Part shown: positions 1 to 10,227 of the stretch, one piece after another
Position numbering within the stretch: the first letter of the stretch is position 1
Layout: every line of letters begins with the position of its first letter
NCBI GenBank assembly: GCA_030761205.1
Contig: JAULJL010000020.1
Coordinates: 4,655,001 to 4,719,000, forward strand
DNA: 64,000 nt
Source: Fremontodendron californicum
Taxonomy: Eukaryota; Streptophyta; Magnoliopsida; Malvales; Malvaceae
Direction of reading: 5' to 3'
Notes under the pieces: model-generated
The model's database searches: none
Told to the model about the DNA's origin: nothing
The model's input: only the letters and a program-made list of their open reading frames with translations
Translations under genes and position numbers: made by a program

Positions 1-809
1 ACACCGCCTTTTCCCAATCGATCCTGTTTGACATATAATGGTCGAACTATTTCTTCTCCAGATCGTCCATTTGAAATACCGTATTTTGTGGATCCTTCGG
101 GGGTTCACACCACTTCACGGGGAAGCCCCAATCATTCTCCAACTTCAACTTTATAGAAAAAACTGCGACATCCTAATGTGGTTATTGCAAGGAGCATTCT
201 CCACAACCACTCGATGTTTAGGACTAAGACAGCAGAACTTATCCTGCCTCACTTTCACATGATACAGATTACAAAAAGCGGCGAACAAAGGCTCCTATTT
301 CCTATCTTTACAGTCTAAGAAGTACGCTACCATAATAGGCCAGGAGAAACCTATCAGCTGAGCAGCAGCAATACCAAACCCCTCGAGGTAAGTGGCGAAG
401 AAAGGGTGCAATGGCAGGTGAAACCCCCCCTTGAACATATACTCGAAGAAGATCACATCTTTCCCACCTCGCCTAAACTGACTGGGACGCCGTCCCACCT
501 CGGGCACATAGAAGTTGTAGCGATAATTGGGGATGAAAATACCACAGGTCAGCATCAGAGCGCCAATCTGGTTGTCGGTCATAGTGCAACGAATGTTATC
601 GTAAAACTAGACGCCAGCGACCTCATCATTCTCCCCACTTTCCCCAGAACCAGCAGCCACCCTAGCCCCCTTCTCGATCTCATGATCCAAGTTATCACAC
701 ACCTCGTCAACGCTTCGACCAGTGGCGTAGGACAGACCCTCCATTCTCTCAGTGCATCGGAGCCACCGCTATCACTTGAACCCATTCCACCACCCACCAC
801 AAACAACAA
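1..809 (-). pseudogene. Antisense extra ORF of a Tat-like retrotransposon (putative gypsy type transposon domain)
   Basis: The best-preserved stretch (minus strand, about 295-744) resembles the PF04195 family: a Phe-Phe-Glu-Tyr-Met-Phe-Lys-Gly-Gly-Phe block, Leu-Pro-Leu-His-Pro-Phe, then Ala-Gln-Leu and Ser-Trp-Pro. A Trp-Gly-Phe-Pro-Val-Lys-Trp-Cys motif follows further downstream. The frame is broken by a TAG near 609, a TAG at about 295 and at least one frameshift near 170-180. Either the ATG at 744 or the one at 809 (the latter needs a frameshift) could be the old start; the other end lies outside the window. It runs opposite to the LTR to its right (1366-1908). Antisense extra ORFs between pol and the 3' LTR are known from Tat-lineage Ty3/gypsy elements, so I read this as one and not as a host gene. 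Confidence 0.6.
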
Positions 810-1365
810 AAATCAAACAAAAAGTCAAAAGAAGCTCCGAAAATACCTCTCCTGACGCGAATCAACCTCCTCGAACCAACGAACAAGCACAAAAGAGTAA
901 CCCACCACCAGAATGGAGCACAATGCACGCATACCAGACCTTCGACAGCAAAACGGGCAGCACTTCGACTGCGAAAACGATAAACCAACAAAGGAAACCA
1001 ACCCAGACACTCCTATTTATAGCCAAAGAAGAATCTCAATGACCGCCCAGCGCATCACACAACGCTCAACACTTGTCTTTCCTCGAACAACCCGCTCAGC
1101 TTTTAAGGCTGCCATTAAGAGGCAGGCACGTCAAAGGTCACTTCGTACCAACCAAGGGACAGCAGCAAATCCAGAGCATCTCCTTGCCCAACCTCACCCA
1201 CCCCTCGGTCCTTTCCACGCACCACTCTTCGACACACATCAATATTAACCTTTCGAAGGCTTTCACTCCTCGACATCACAACACAACCTGTGCAGCATAA
1301 AATACCCCCTGTTCACAAGCTCGCCATCGGCCACTTTATAACCTCCAGCTCGTCTGGGGGGCAGT
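810..1365 (+). other. Tat-like element, internal 3' region without a gene
   Basis: This is C-rich, comparatively GC-rich sequence between the antisense ORF and the LTR. The open frames in it overlap one another in several phases and look like composition effects; I recognise no protein. It ends in a G-rich run (1355-1361) next to the LTR start, which would serve as the polypurine tract of a plus-strand element. Confidence 0.5.
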
Positions 1366-1908
1366 TGTTGAGCCCAATCAGCTTATCAAGAGCAGGCCCA
1401 ATCCACCAAGCACAAAGCCCTACTGAACAGCCCAACTAGACAAGCCCAACGAGCATCGAGAACAGAAATCCAAGACACGTGGCCTCCCCCCTCTTCTCAA
1501 AGGTCACATCTCTAGTCACCTCGGTGTCCACCTAGGGCAGTGCAAGGCATTAAATGCTACAGTCTGCAGACGACGGACATTTAATGTAGCCGTCTCCTCG
1601 ACAATGCCCCCCGAGGCCGCTTACATCAAACGACCTACCAGAGTCAGACACGCGAAACTAGTTGGGCGAGCACTAACTCGCCCAACCTTCCCTATATAAA
1701 GCCCTCTTCAAGGCTACTCACGGTTAAGCTTTTTCTCTATCTCTTAAGACCATTCTTTCTCTCTCTCATATCCTTTTTTCCTCCTCCAAACACTGACTTA
1801 ACCATCGGAGTGTGTCCCAAAGCTCACCCTCCGATGCCCTCTGACATATCTCCTCTCCTTTTCAGGACCTCGAATCACCAAAGATTTCAAGAATATCATC
1901 ACGATACA
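1366..1908 (+). mobile_element. 3' LTR of a Tat-like Ty3/gypsy element (rest lies left of the window)
   Basis: The sequence begins TGTTGAGC directly after a polypurine run and carries a TATATAAA box at 1693. Downstream of the box are pyrimidine-rich leader sequence and the phrase ACTTAACCATCGGAGTGTG, which resembles the R-U5 part of Tat-lineage LTRs. The right border is uncertain (a CA at 1908 or at 1919) because the partner LTR is off the left edge and no target duplication can be tested. Only this LTR and the antisense ORF fall in the window. Confidence 0.55.
1693..1700 (+). promoter_or_regulatory. LTR TATA box
   Basis: TATATAAA lies in the Tat-like LTR about 25-35 bases before a pyrimidine-rich tract. 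The position and orientation fit an RNA polymerase II core promoter of a plus-strand element. Confidence 0.55.
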
Positions 1909-2314
1909 AAAAGACATCAATAAATAGTATAAAATTAAAAATGTTTTTGCCAAGAAAAATGTATAGACTTATACATAGAAAACTTTGGTTATACGATTGT
2001 ATTAAAAAAATGAAAATTATGGCATGTTCTTGAATACTATTGAAGAAAATTAGAAAAGTTTAAAGTTCAAATCTCTAGTTCTATGAATTTATAGGCGTTT
2101 GTATTAAAAAATATTGAAAATTGTGATATGCGTACTGCGTAGTCCGTTGAATATTAGCACGAGTTTATTTTGGAAATTTTATAATATCCAAGCTTGGAAA
2201 TCTTTATACATTCTTGTCGTCGGTTGGGACTTGGGATCTGTGCTTTTATTTAAAAAAAAAAGTCGTACGTAATGTTGAATTTTTAATTTCAATTATATCA
2301 AATTCTATCAATCT
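1909..2314. other. AT-rich sequence without a gene
   Basis: I see no long open frame, no splice-bounded coding pattern and no repeat that I recognise here. Confidence 0.5.
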
Positions 2315-3032
2315 TAAATATTAAAAAAAAAAATACATTAACTTTTTGAAGTTTTATAAAAAAAATATATATTTTTTATAGTTTAAAAATTACACACTTA
2401 TTTTTTAAAAGTTTGATGAAAAATACATTAACCCTTTGAAATTTATTTATTAAGTAAATTTTAAATAAAAAGATAATTATATCATTGTTAATTATTTATT
2501 CAAACTAATATATATTCAAATTTTACTTTTAATATTAAAAACACCCTCATTTTATTTATTTTTTGTATATTTTTTCTGTTTCAATTAATTTTTATATCAG
2601 TAAACTTTTTAAAATAATTTTAATTAACTTATTTTAAATAAAAATAATTTAATGAATTTAAATAAAAAACATAGTACATTCATCTCAAAGTTAATATATT
2701 GAATTAAAGATAAGTTTAAAATGTTTAATATGTACTTACATTAAAATATAATTTAATTAGAATTAAAAATAATTCTAAAACTAATTAAATTTTTTTTTTT
2801 TAGTTAAAAAAAGTTTTGGATAAAAAAGAATGAAAAAATAAATAGAAGAATAAATAATTAATAAAGGATAAATTTGTCTTTTACTTAAAATTCATTTTGT
2901 AAATAAATCTTAAGAGATTAGTGTATTTTTTATCAAATCTAAAAAAATAAGTGGATATGTTTTAAATTATAAAAAATAAATATATTTTTTTATAAAATCT
3001 TGAGGGATTAATGTACTTTTGCCTAAATATTA
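2315..3032. mobile_element. MULE-type MITE with long imperfect TIRs
   Basis: The element proper (about 2324-3023) is flanked by the 9-bp direct repeat TAAATATTA at 2315-2323 and 3024-3032. The left end (acattaac, then a track of short phrases about 20 bases apart) is an imperfect inverted copy of the right end (ttaatgtacttttgcc). The interior is AT-rich and non-coding. The end phrases and interior match the larger element at 49455-50924, so both belong to one non-autonomous family. The 9-bp duplication and long TIRs are typical of Mutator-like elements. Confidence 0.65.
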
Positions 3033-3459
3033 AAAAAAAAAAAACCAAATTTGGCTAGAGACTGTGGACCTCCCTTGTGCTGTTAGGACTTCCTTTTAAA
3101 AAGAAATGAAAGATGCAACTATAATAAGTTTGGTGGAGTTTCCAAAGCATGGAATATAAAAATATTCACGTGGAAAATTTGTTAATATAAAATTAAATTA
3201 TTTTTATATAATTTATATTTATTTAATTTAATTTAATTATTGTATTTCGCGTAGATCATGTACATAAAATTTCAAGTAAATTAAAAATATCTATTTATTT
3301 TTTTTATATAAAAAAGTTTAACCGTTAAATATATATAAAATAACGTTATTCTCGATCGACATGATATAAATATCGGATCGATTTTAAATTTTACATGCAT
3401 GATGAGTACGATTATATTACTAAATTCAATGATTATTTTATCAAAATATCAATTGTAAA

Positions 3460-3465
<6 letters not shown>
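3033..3465. other. AT-rich sequence without a gene
   Basis: Nothing recognised; no open frame of note on either strand. Confidence 0.4.

Positions 3466-3511
<46 letters not shown>
3466..3511. repeat. (TA)n microsatellite
   Basis: About 22 uninterrupted TA dinucleotides. Confidence 0.95.
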
Positions 3512-3513
<2 letters not shown>

Positions 3514-3594
3514 GACTAGCACCGAAAGGTCCTCTGTGTCTAATTAGTACCAATAAAGAAACATATTATTGATTTTTTGCTTTGAATGAGCATG

Positions 3595-3975
3595 CAAAAT
3601 TTGCAAATTTTTTTAAGAAAAGCTCTTTAAAATGAGTTTTTTGTAGATTCCATTACATATGTAATTTGTCATGTTTATATATATAAAAAAAATTACATTA
3701 AAAAAAAGTATATATGTAAAAAAAAAGTACATATGTAAAAAATTACATAAATACATGATATATTTGTCATGTTTGTATGTAATTGTCATGTTTATATGTA
3801 ATTTGTCATGTATATATGTAATCTGTCATATTTATATGTAAATTTTTTTTTACATATAAACATGACAACTTTATGTAATTTGTCATGTTTATATGTAATT
3901 TTGTCATGTTTATATGTAATGAAACCTATTTTAAACTCACCCTAAGGAGCTTACCCTAGAATCCCCCAAAATTTG
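3595..3975. mobile_element. Short MULE-like MITE with 9-bp TSD
   Basis: The direct repeat CAAAATTTG (3595-3603 and 3967-3975) brackets a 363-bp element. Its ends are imperfect inverted repeats: a block running from AAGCTC to ATTACAT at about 3619-3656 matches the reverse complement of 3915-3955. Between the ends, the phrase catgtttatatgtaatttgt is repeated several times in both orientations. There is no coding capacity. The 9-bp duplication suggests mobilisation by a Mutator-like transposase. Confidence 0.6.
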
Positions 3976-4130
3976 TTGGACTCATGAAAATGATGATTCT
4001 TTCAGGAGCGTAGACAAGGGGGCAGGTAGAGGCGGCTTTTTTATATATAATATTGCTTTTTTTTTTCTTTCAAAATAACGATATTTTTTTTATGTACTGA
4101 AATGCGATAGTTTTAAAAATCATTGAAAAA

Positions 4131-4376
4131 TCGTCATCTGAGGTGGTGACTTCCCAACAAAATTTCTTTTTAAAAAAGAAAAAAAAATTAAGCATGGAAG
4201 TCACAATCTGGGATGGTGACTTCCATGCTTGTTATTAAAATAAAATTAAAAAAAAAAATTGAATTTTACACAAGGAAAGTCGCCACCCCAGATGGCGACT
4301 TCCTTTGTGTAGAAATTCAATTTTTTTTTATATAACTAGTATGGAAGTCGCCATCCCATATGGCTACTTCCATGCT
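4131..4376. repeat. Array of GGAAGTCGCCATC hairpins, left of the PMD pseudogene
   Basis: Three complete palindromic units (about 4190-4230, 4258-4320, 4338-4376) and one partial unit (4131-4156) share a stem built on GGAAGTCGCCAT facing ATGGCGACTTCC. The loops are short and the units are separated by A/T-rich spacers. The same unit recurs at 7171-7365 on the other side of the plant-mobile-domain pseudogene. I infer that the two arrays are subterminal repeats of one mobile unit containing that gene. Confidence 0.7.
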
Positions 4377-4753
4377 TCATTTTAATTTTTTTTAAATATA
4401 TATATTTTTAGTTAATTTATAAAAAATTTAATTATATATAAAAATTAAAATTTTATAAAAAAAATTTATTTTAAAAGCCTAAATAATATTTTTTATAAAA
4501 TTTTTATTTTTATATATAATTAAATATTTTTATAAATTAAATCATAATATATATAAATTTTATATTACATGTTATATAAAAATATAATTATATAACATGT
4601 AATGATAAATAGAAAGAAAAAAAAAAACTTGCATAACATGAAATGCGAAACATGTAAATTTGTACATTGTTATACAAAAATATATTATTCTCGTTATACA
4701 TTATTATACAAAAATACATGATTATTATACAAAAGTACATTTATTCTAATTAT

Positions 4754-6740
4754 TTAAGGAGGATCTCTCATATCGCGTGGTGTTGAGCAACAGTGTGGAA
4801 CTCTCGTATTGTGTGGTGGTTGCACCCGTCGTTCAACCTCGTCAGTGGCACGTATTTGCGTTCGACCTCGTCCTTGACCTCTTGCTATAACCGTCACTGG
4901 TTCTGGTTGTGTGTCATTCGCATGCTCATAGACGGTGTTGTAATGACCCACATCAGTCGATTGAAACTCACTACTAGAGGGACCCATATCTGTATCAAAA
5001 AATGAAAACTCACTGCTCGAGGAGCCAACACCTAGTCCACCCATAAAGGAAACCTGACTACTAGATGGACCCACAAATGATATACCACCAAATGCTGAGG
5101 GAGGGGTTCCAAACTGCTACAATGTAGTTAGATATGTTGAACCTGGACTTGGGGTGAGGAGCCGATCATCTAACCTCGTAATTGGCGGTGATGGTCGGTA
5201 ACACTCATCAACATTACCCCCGGGGTGACTGATTGAATAACCATGACTGGATGCTACTCCATGACCCCTTTCAGGTTCAGGATGACTAAATAACATCCTC
5301 GGTGTAGTGAACGCGTCTGCCCACGTTGTCGGCTAGGTTTAGGAACTTCCATTTCTTGTGTAGGAGGGATTAGATTTGAAGTTCGTCTGAGAAATGGCAT
5401 ACTCCTAACATCCTCAAACTCTGATGATGGACAAACAAAAGGCCGACCTTTATCCTTATACCATCTTATGTAATCATCAGATGGTATGAAATTATTACCA
5501 ACAAAGAGATAACCTGTCGAAATTCGTTGAAAATGTATATCCCACCACTGGATCCATTATTGATGCTTCGTAGGCTAGAATTCTTCATGATGCCCACGCA
5601 TGTCAATCTTGTGAATGTTATCAAGGTTCACCGGTGGTTGCGAAATTGGTTGTTGCATCCCAAATTGTCGCATCACCCTGTCAGTGTGGTGCCACTCCAC
5701 ATATGCAAAGCATATCAATGCTGTATTTGCTTTCCATATATGATAATTATTGTAGGCATCCGATGGGAGGCATGCCATAATTTCATTTGAAGAATATGGC
5801 ATCCACACAAACTGCGAATAATTATTATAAATTATTAGTTTCATATGGATTAAATATAAAAATACTTCAATGTAATAATCGAAACATTTACCTTATCATA
5901 TCCTACTCGATATAGTCGTAATCTTATACTTGTAAGGTCGGTCGAAATATCGGTATAATCTTTACAATGAGTCCACCTTTTAAAATGCATATAAAATCTT
6001 CATAGACTTATAAAAAATACAAGTTCAATCAAGATTATTACCTGCTTGCAAGGGGGTATACAGGCGAAAAATTCATTCTCAAAGCAAGAAATGACAGTCG
6101 ATTCCAAGCCCATGACTACAGAAGCACTAAACATCCACCTATGTCATAGCTTTTTGGAACTGTACCCAGGCACAGTTCTCGATACAAAAACCCAAAACAC
6201 GCAGAACCCCAATTATAATTTACTGCATACTATAAATCACGAAGTAATGGAAGATACATTAAATGTAACCCCGACTGCTCGATTTGTCAGGCATTAGCAT
6301 TCCTCCAATCAAACGTAAAATATATGCTCTAACAGCATATTTTACCTATTCTTCACTTGCGTGTTCAAGGAGATTTTGAATTGACTGCAACCAAGTTAGT
6401 TTCACCATTGAGCCTTTGACATACTCTTCTGGAGGTACAACGCCCAATAAATTTTGACACTCTTCATTCCAATCTAGAAAGCTTGCGCCTGTAACTGCCA
6501 TGCCATCCACTGGGAGTCCAAGTTGAAGCGCAACATCTTCTAGAGTGATCGTGCATTCACCACACGAAAAATGAAAAATGTGCGTTTCGGGTCTCCATCA
6601 TTCAATCAACGCACTAATTAAGTCCGGCAGAAGTAGAAATCATCGAATTTGAGTTTCAAAATAAAACCCGGCTCTCTTTAAGTGGTCAATTATATATGGA
6701 CGCGGGTCTTCAAAAGAAATTTTCCTCTAACGTAAGACGC
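4754..6740 (-). pseudogene. Plant mobile domain (MAIN-like) protein, multi-exon pseudogene
   Basis: Read on the minus strand, conserved PMD blocks appear in order. Around 6560 there is Trp-Arg-Pro-Glu-Thr-His, then Gly-Glu-Cys-Thr-Ile-Thr-Leu-Glu-Asp-Val-Ala and Leu-Gly-Leu-Pro-Val-Asp-Gly. Further on come Arg-Ala-Tyr-Ile-Leu-Arg-Leu-Ile-Gly-Gly and, near 6140, Ile-Gly-Gly-Cys-Leu-Val-Leu-Leu. Near 5940 there is Asp-Tyr-Thr-Asp-Ile ending at a GT donor (about 5890), and at 5575-5815 an exon with Phe-Val-Trp-Met-Pro-Tyr and Val-Glu-Trp-His. A tail rich in Pro and Arg ends near 4754. Several in-frame stops (for example in the Glu-stop-Trp-Arg-Pro block) and frameshifts near 6250 and 5400 make it non-functional. 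Database entries of this type are often misnamed serine/threonine phosphatase 7 long form; no phosphatase motif is present. The flanking hairpin arrays suggest it was carried by a transposon. Confidence 0.75.
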
Positions 6741-7170
6741 GAGGGGTATCCTGTTGATAATTAATTAAATTAAATAATTATAAAATTATAACAAATTAAT
6801 AATGCAATACTAATAATATTATAAAAATTTACTTACCTCTTTAAATATAAATGAGAATATATGATTCTCTTGCAGCTATTTTTAAATCAACACTAAGAGA
6901 ATTTGTATGGAATATTGAAGAATCAACACTAAGAGAAGATTTTAGATTTTTTTTGAATGAAATAAGATGAAGAAATTTGAGTTTATGAATTAAGTTGGAA
7001 GAAAAAATGAAGAAATTTGATTTTTTTTTTATGAAATAAGAGGGTATTTATAGGGTTTTTTTTTGGGTGGGTGGGTGAATTTGAAGACAAATGTCAAGTG
7101 ATCATTGCAATCAAATTATATAAATTTCTTTTTACCGTTGAAAAATGGTCTAGTTTTTAAAGTTTTAAAA

Positions 7171-7365
7171 AATTTAGTTTGGAAGTCGTCATTGGGATGG
7201 TGACTTCCAAACACTAAAATTAATTAATTTATTTTTTTAAAAACACAAGGGAAGTCGCCATCGATCAAGGCGACTACCATTGTAGTATTTTTTTTTTTTT
7301 GTTTTTAAGATAATGAAGGGAAGTTGCCAAGGGGGATGGCGGATGGCGACTTCCCTTCTTTATTT
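7171..7365. repeat. Array of GGAAGTCGCCATC hairpins, right of the PMD pseudogene
   Basis: Three palindromes (about 7173-7216, 7242-7285, 7313-7360) have the same stem core as the array at 4131-4376. The third has a small internal duplication (atggcggatggcg). The spacers are A/T homopolymer-rich as on the left. Confidence 0.7.
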
Positions 7366-8454
7366 TAATTTTTTTTTTCATTTGTTCATCCCTTGTAGAT
7401 TTTTTTTTTTTTTTTCAATCTGTAATGAAAACAGAGTATTTTGATAAATAAATAAAAAATCAATAATTTGAAAATTAAAAGAGAAACTTAACTATATTAA
7501 AATAAATAAATAAAACCGGCAGGGGCCTTGGCCCCCTAAATTTTTAAAGATTTTTAAAATACTTTGTATAATTATTTGAAAATAAAGTTATATTTATGTT
7601 TGGTCCCCTTAATTTTTTTAAGTTTCATGAAATACCTTTTATCATTATTTGAAAATAAGCTATATTTGTGTTTGGCTTCTCCAAAAAATTTTAATTTGGT
7701 TCCTTGTAAAATTTATAGTTTGATTTGATAAATTTGATAACACTTTTGTTTAAAACTCATTCATTATTATTAACTTTATTTTCTCTCTTTATTTTTTCAA
7801 TCAATCATATAAGTATATTTATGTTAATTATTGAGTTAATATTTTTCATTTTATCTTTATAAGGAAAAAATAAAAAAAGTTAAACCATTATAATATTTAA
7901 TACAAATTATACATTTCACTTATTTTACTTTTTCTAAATGTATATGTAATTTTATGTTTTTTTTTTTTTTTATATAATATGCATAGACTATAATTTTTTT
8001 TACATTGAGACTTTAATTCTTATTAATTTTTTTACATATGCAACATGAATTATAATATTTGAAAATTGAAAATTTTTATTTATTATAAGGAATTTATATA
8101 TTGTTTGTAATTTTAATATTCTATATAATATTTAAATTTAATGTTTTCATACTAAAGTTGTTCATGGATCGGCTTAAGGCCAAGCTCGGATAGCAAAAAA
8201 ATTTGCTTGACCAAAACCCATTCCAGCTCGTCTAGCCTTTAAGTCCTTTTTTTAATATTAAAAAATATTTTTTTATATTTTATTTTTAAAGATGTTTTAT
8301 AATTTAAATTAAATAAAAATATTTTTAAAATAAAAAATAAACCTGAGTCAGGTGCAGATTTTAAAAGTCTATTTGGCTCGGATCTATTGAGCCAGACGGA
8401 TAACTCGGCTTTTGAATAGATCTATTTCATAACAATTTTAATTTTACTTTAAAT

Positions 8455-8455
<1 letters not shown>
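7366..8455. other. AT-rich repeat-derived sequence, no gene
   Basis: The region contains long A and T runs. A palindromic phrase ggcaggggccttggccccct at 7519-7538 resembles ends of small plant transposons, and a degenerate segment near 8160-8410 repeats the words ctcgg and ggctc. No coding region is supported. Confidence 0.35.

Positions 8456-8498
<43 letters not shown>
8456..8498. repeat. (TA)n microsatellite
   Basis: About 20 TA dinucleotides without interruption. Confidence 0.95.
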
Positions 8499-8500
<2 letters not shown>

Positions 8501-9137
8501 CCCTATAACAATATTTTTGACTTCATCCTGGATTCTTCTTGGCCTTCTCCATGATCTAAAGCTCTTATTGAAATTCAAGCAGCCTTTTGTGATGTCCTCT
8601 GATATTCTCCAAAACAATCAAGATTCTGTTATTTGGCTTCTTTCTGGTTCACTCAGAGTCACAGCTTCTGATAAAAGGGAAACTTTAGTTGATGAAAGCC
8701 TAAAGTAGATTTGATTGAATAGTCTCACTTGGGTTTCAAAATTCGGTTCCCAAGCAATCTTAATTATGTTGCTTATATAGCCTTTCAGGACAGGCTCACT
8801 ACAATTCACAAGTTAAAAGGCTAGGGTATCATCTACAAACTCATATTCACATTTCAGACAACCTGTGGAGATAAGTAACTGAAGTCTGTCGGGTTAGATT
8901 AGCTTGATAAAGCAAATATTTGCAGAAGCTATTCCTAGATTGGCCTGGAATATTTACCTTTCTCATTTTTTTTCCTCGTTTTCTCTTGGGTTTTGATGTT
9001 TTGTAACTTTCGTTGCTGCTTTTTTGCAGCTTCTTGTTAATTTATTAGTATTAAGTTTAGTCTGGCTTGCTCAAGATTAATGAAATCCTAAAAGGAAGTT
9101 CAGCAACCCAAAATGTGCTAGAATTAGATGAAGACAA
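8499..9137. other. Sequence with short open frames, no recognised gene
   Basis: A 63-codon open frame (8517-8708) and its antisense shadow are present, but neither matches a family I know. The T-rich tail near 8990-9110 could be a decayed non-LTR retrotransposon 3' end; this is only a guess. Confidence 0.25.
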
Positions 9138-9434
9138 TTAAAATTTGCAGCAATAAGTCCTCAACTTAGCAATCAAGTGAAGAGATGGGCAATCAATTGG
9201 AGCTGAAAATGCATTAACAAGCAACTTAGGAGGCCCAGGCTTCAATTCTCGAAGTTCAAACCCTGATATTATGATCACAAACTCTATCTTTGGCACTTTT
9301 GTGTAAGCAGGCCATTTTCCCATCATTTTCTTCAGGATTTCACCGCTTGTTCTGAATTCATGGAGGCATACAATTCTGGATTTCCTCCTCCGTACGTATT
9401 TGACTTCCCAGCATTTCCTCTTCTTTGCTACCAT
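9138..9434 (-). pseudogene. Truncated FSH1-type serine hydrolase pseudogene
   Basis: The first 44 or so codons match exon 1 of the two intact genes in this window (Arg-Ile-Val-Cys-Leu-His-Glu-Phe-Arg-Thr-Ser, where the intact copies have Gly after His). The reading frame then jumps directly into exon-3 sequence (Lys-Val-Pro-Lys-Ile-Glu-Phe followed by Ile-Ile-Ile-Ser-Gly). The second half of exon 1, all of exon 2 with the nucleophile Gly-Phe-Ser-Gln, and the start of exon 3 are missing. At the far end it runs through the former intron-3 donor, and exons 4 and 5 with the Asp and His of the triad are absent. It lies about 0.8 kb downstream of the intact gene at 10228-11323 on the same strand, so it is a third, dead member of a local tandem family. 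Confidence 0.75.
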
Positions 9435-9646
9435 TCGTTAGATGAGTTTAATATTTACAATAACAATCAATCAATGACTTGAGGGGCTCCATTCACAGAA
9501 TTCCTGCCAAAGAAAACACAATTTTGTTGGCTTAGAATCACTTTCTCTCTAGTCCACGTTATCTCACCTAGACCCGACTCAATACGGATCGAGCCGGACA
9601 GACTGCTCGACCCTTGAGCAAGTCTAATTAATGATCAGTTCAGTTC

Positions 9647-9913
9647 AATGTTACTGGCTGCAGAGATCGAGGAATGATAACCAAACCGAAAATATGGGAA
9701 GTAGTGCCTTGATCATATGCGCAATATTTACAGTTTATTCGCTAGATACCATAGATTTTTGCAATTTTATATGGTTTAAGTCAGGATTTAGTAGTTGTAG
9801 TCGAGTCAATGTTCATATAGATTCATGTAGTTCAATTTGTGAAAGTCGTATTTTCATACTTCCCATATTTTCGGTTTGGTTATCATTCCTCGATCTCTGC
9901 AGCCAGTAACATT
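9647..9913. repeat. 57-bp perfect inverted repeat around a 153-bp loop
   Basis: Bases 9647-9703 (starting AATGTTACTGGCTGCAGAG) are repeated exactly as the reverse complement at 9857-9913. The paralogous block on the right keeps only the left arm (from about 46936) and has a different sequence of roughly 290 bp where the right arm should be. No convincing target duplication flanks the structure, so a local inverted duplication during DNA repair is more likely than a MITE. Confidence 0.75.
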
Positions 9914-10227
9914 CCTGACTTCTGATTTGGTTATACATGTTTTTTACCTGCAATTTATTTGGCAAATTTCAAGCATCTTATTGAGGGCCAAATTGGAAGC
10001 CCCTAAACCACAGTGGGTTAAGTTAAATTATCCACTAATAAGCATTGAAAAAAAATGAAAACAATAGAAGCAAAGAGCATTAAAAACTTGAGAAATATAT
10101 ATCTCCCATCAGCATTTCGACCCTCTTAACTACTCGTGTCACATTGGTTCATCATGAACATGCATGGTGATTTGATTTAATAACTAGCATTTAATATCAC
10201 ATGCCAAATCATATTATTTGAAATAAA

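Noticed and set aside
3466..3511. AT-only tract as an origin or matrix-attachment site
   Set aside because: It is a plain TA microsatellite. Nothing beyond composition supports a function.
4793..6297. Plus-strand open frames across the PMD region
   Set aside because: They lie opposite recognisable minus-strand PMD exons and have no similarity of their own.
4754..6740. Serine/threonine phosphatase 7 gene
   Set aside because: Only the mobile domain is seen; no phosphatase metal-binding motif is present and the frame is broken.
8517..8809. Small 63-codon genes on both strands
   Set aside because: Overlapping frames without family match, upstream signals or codon pattern.
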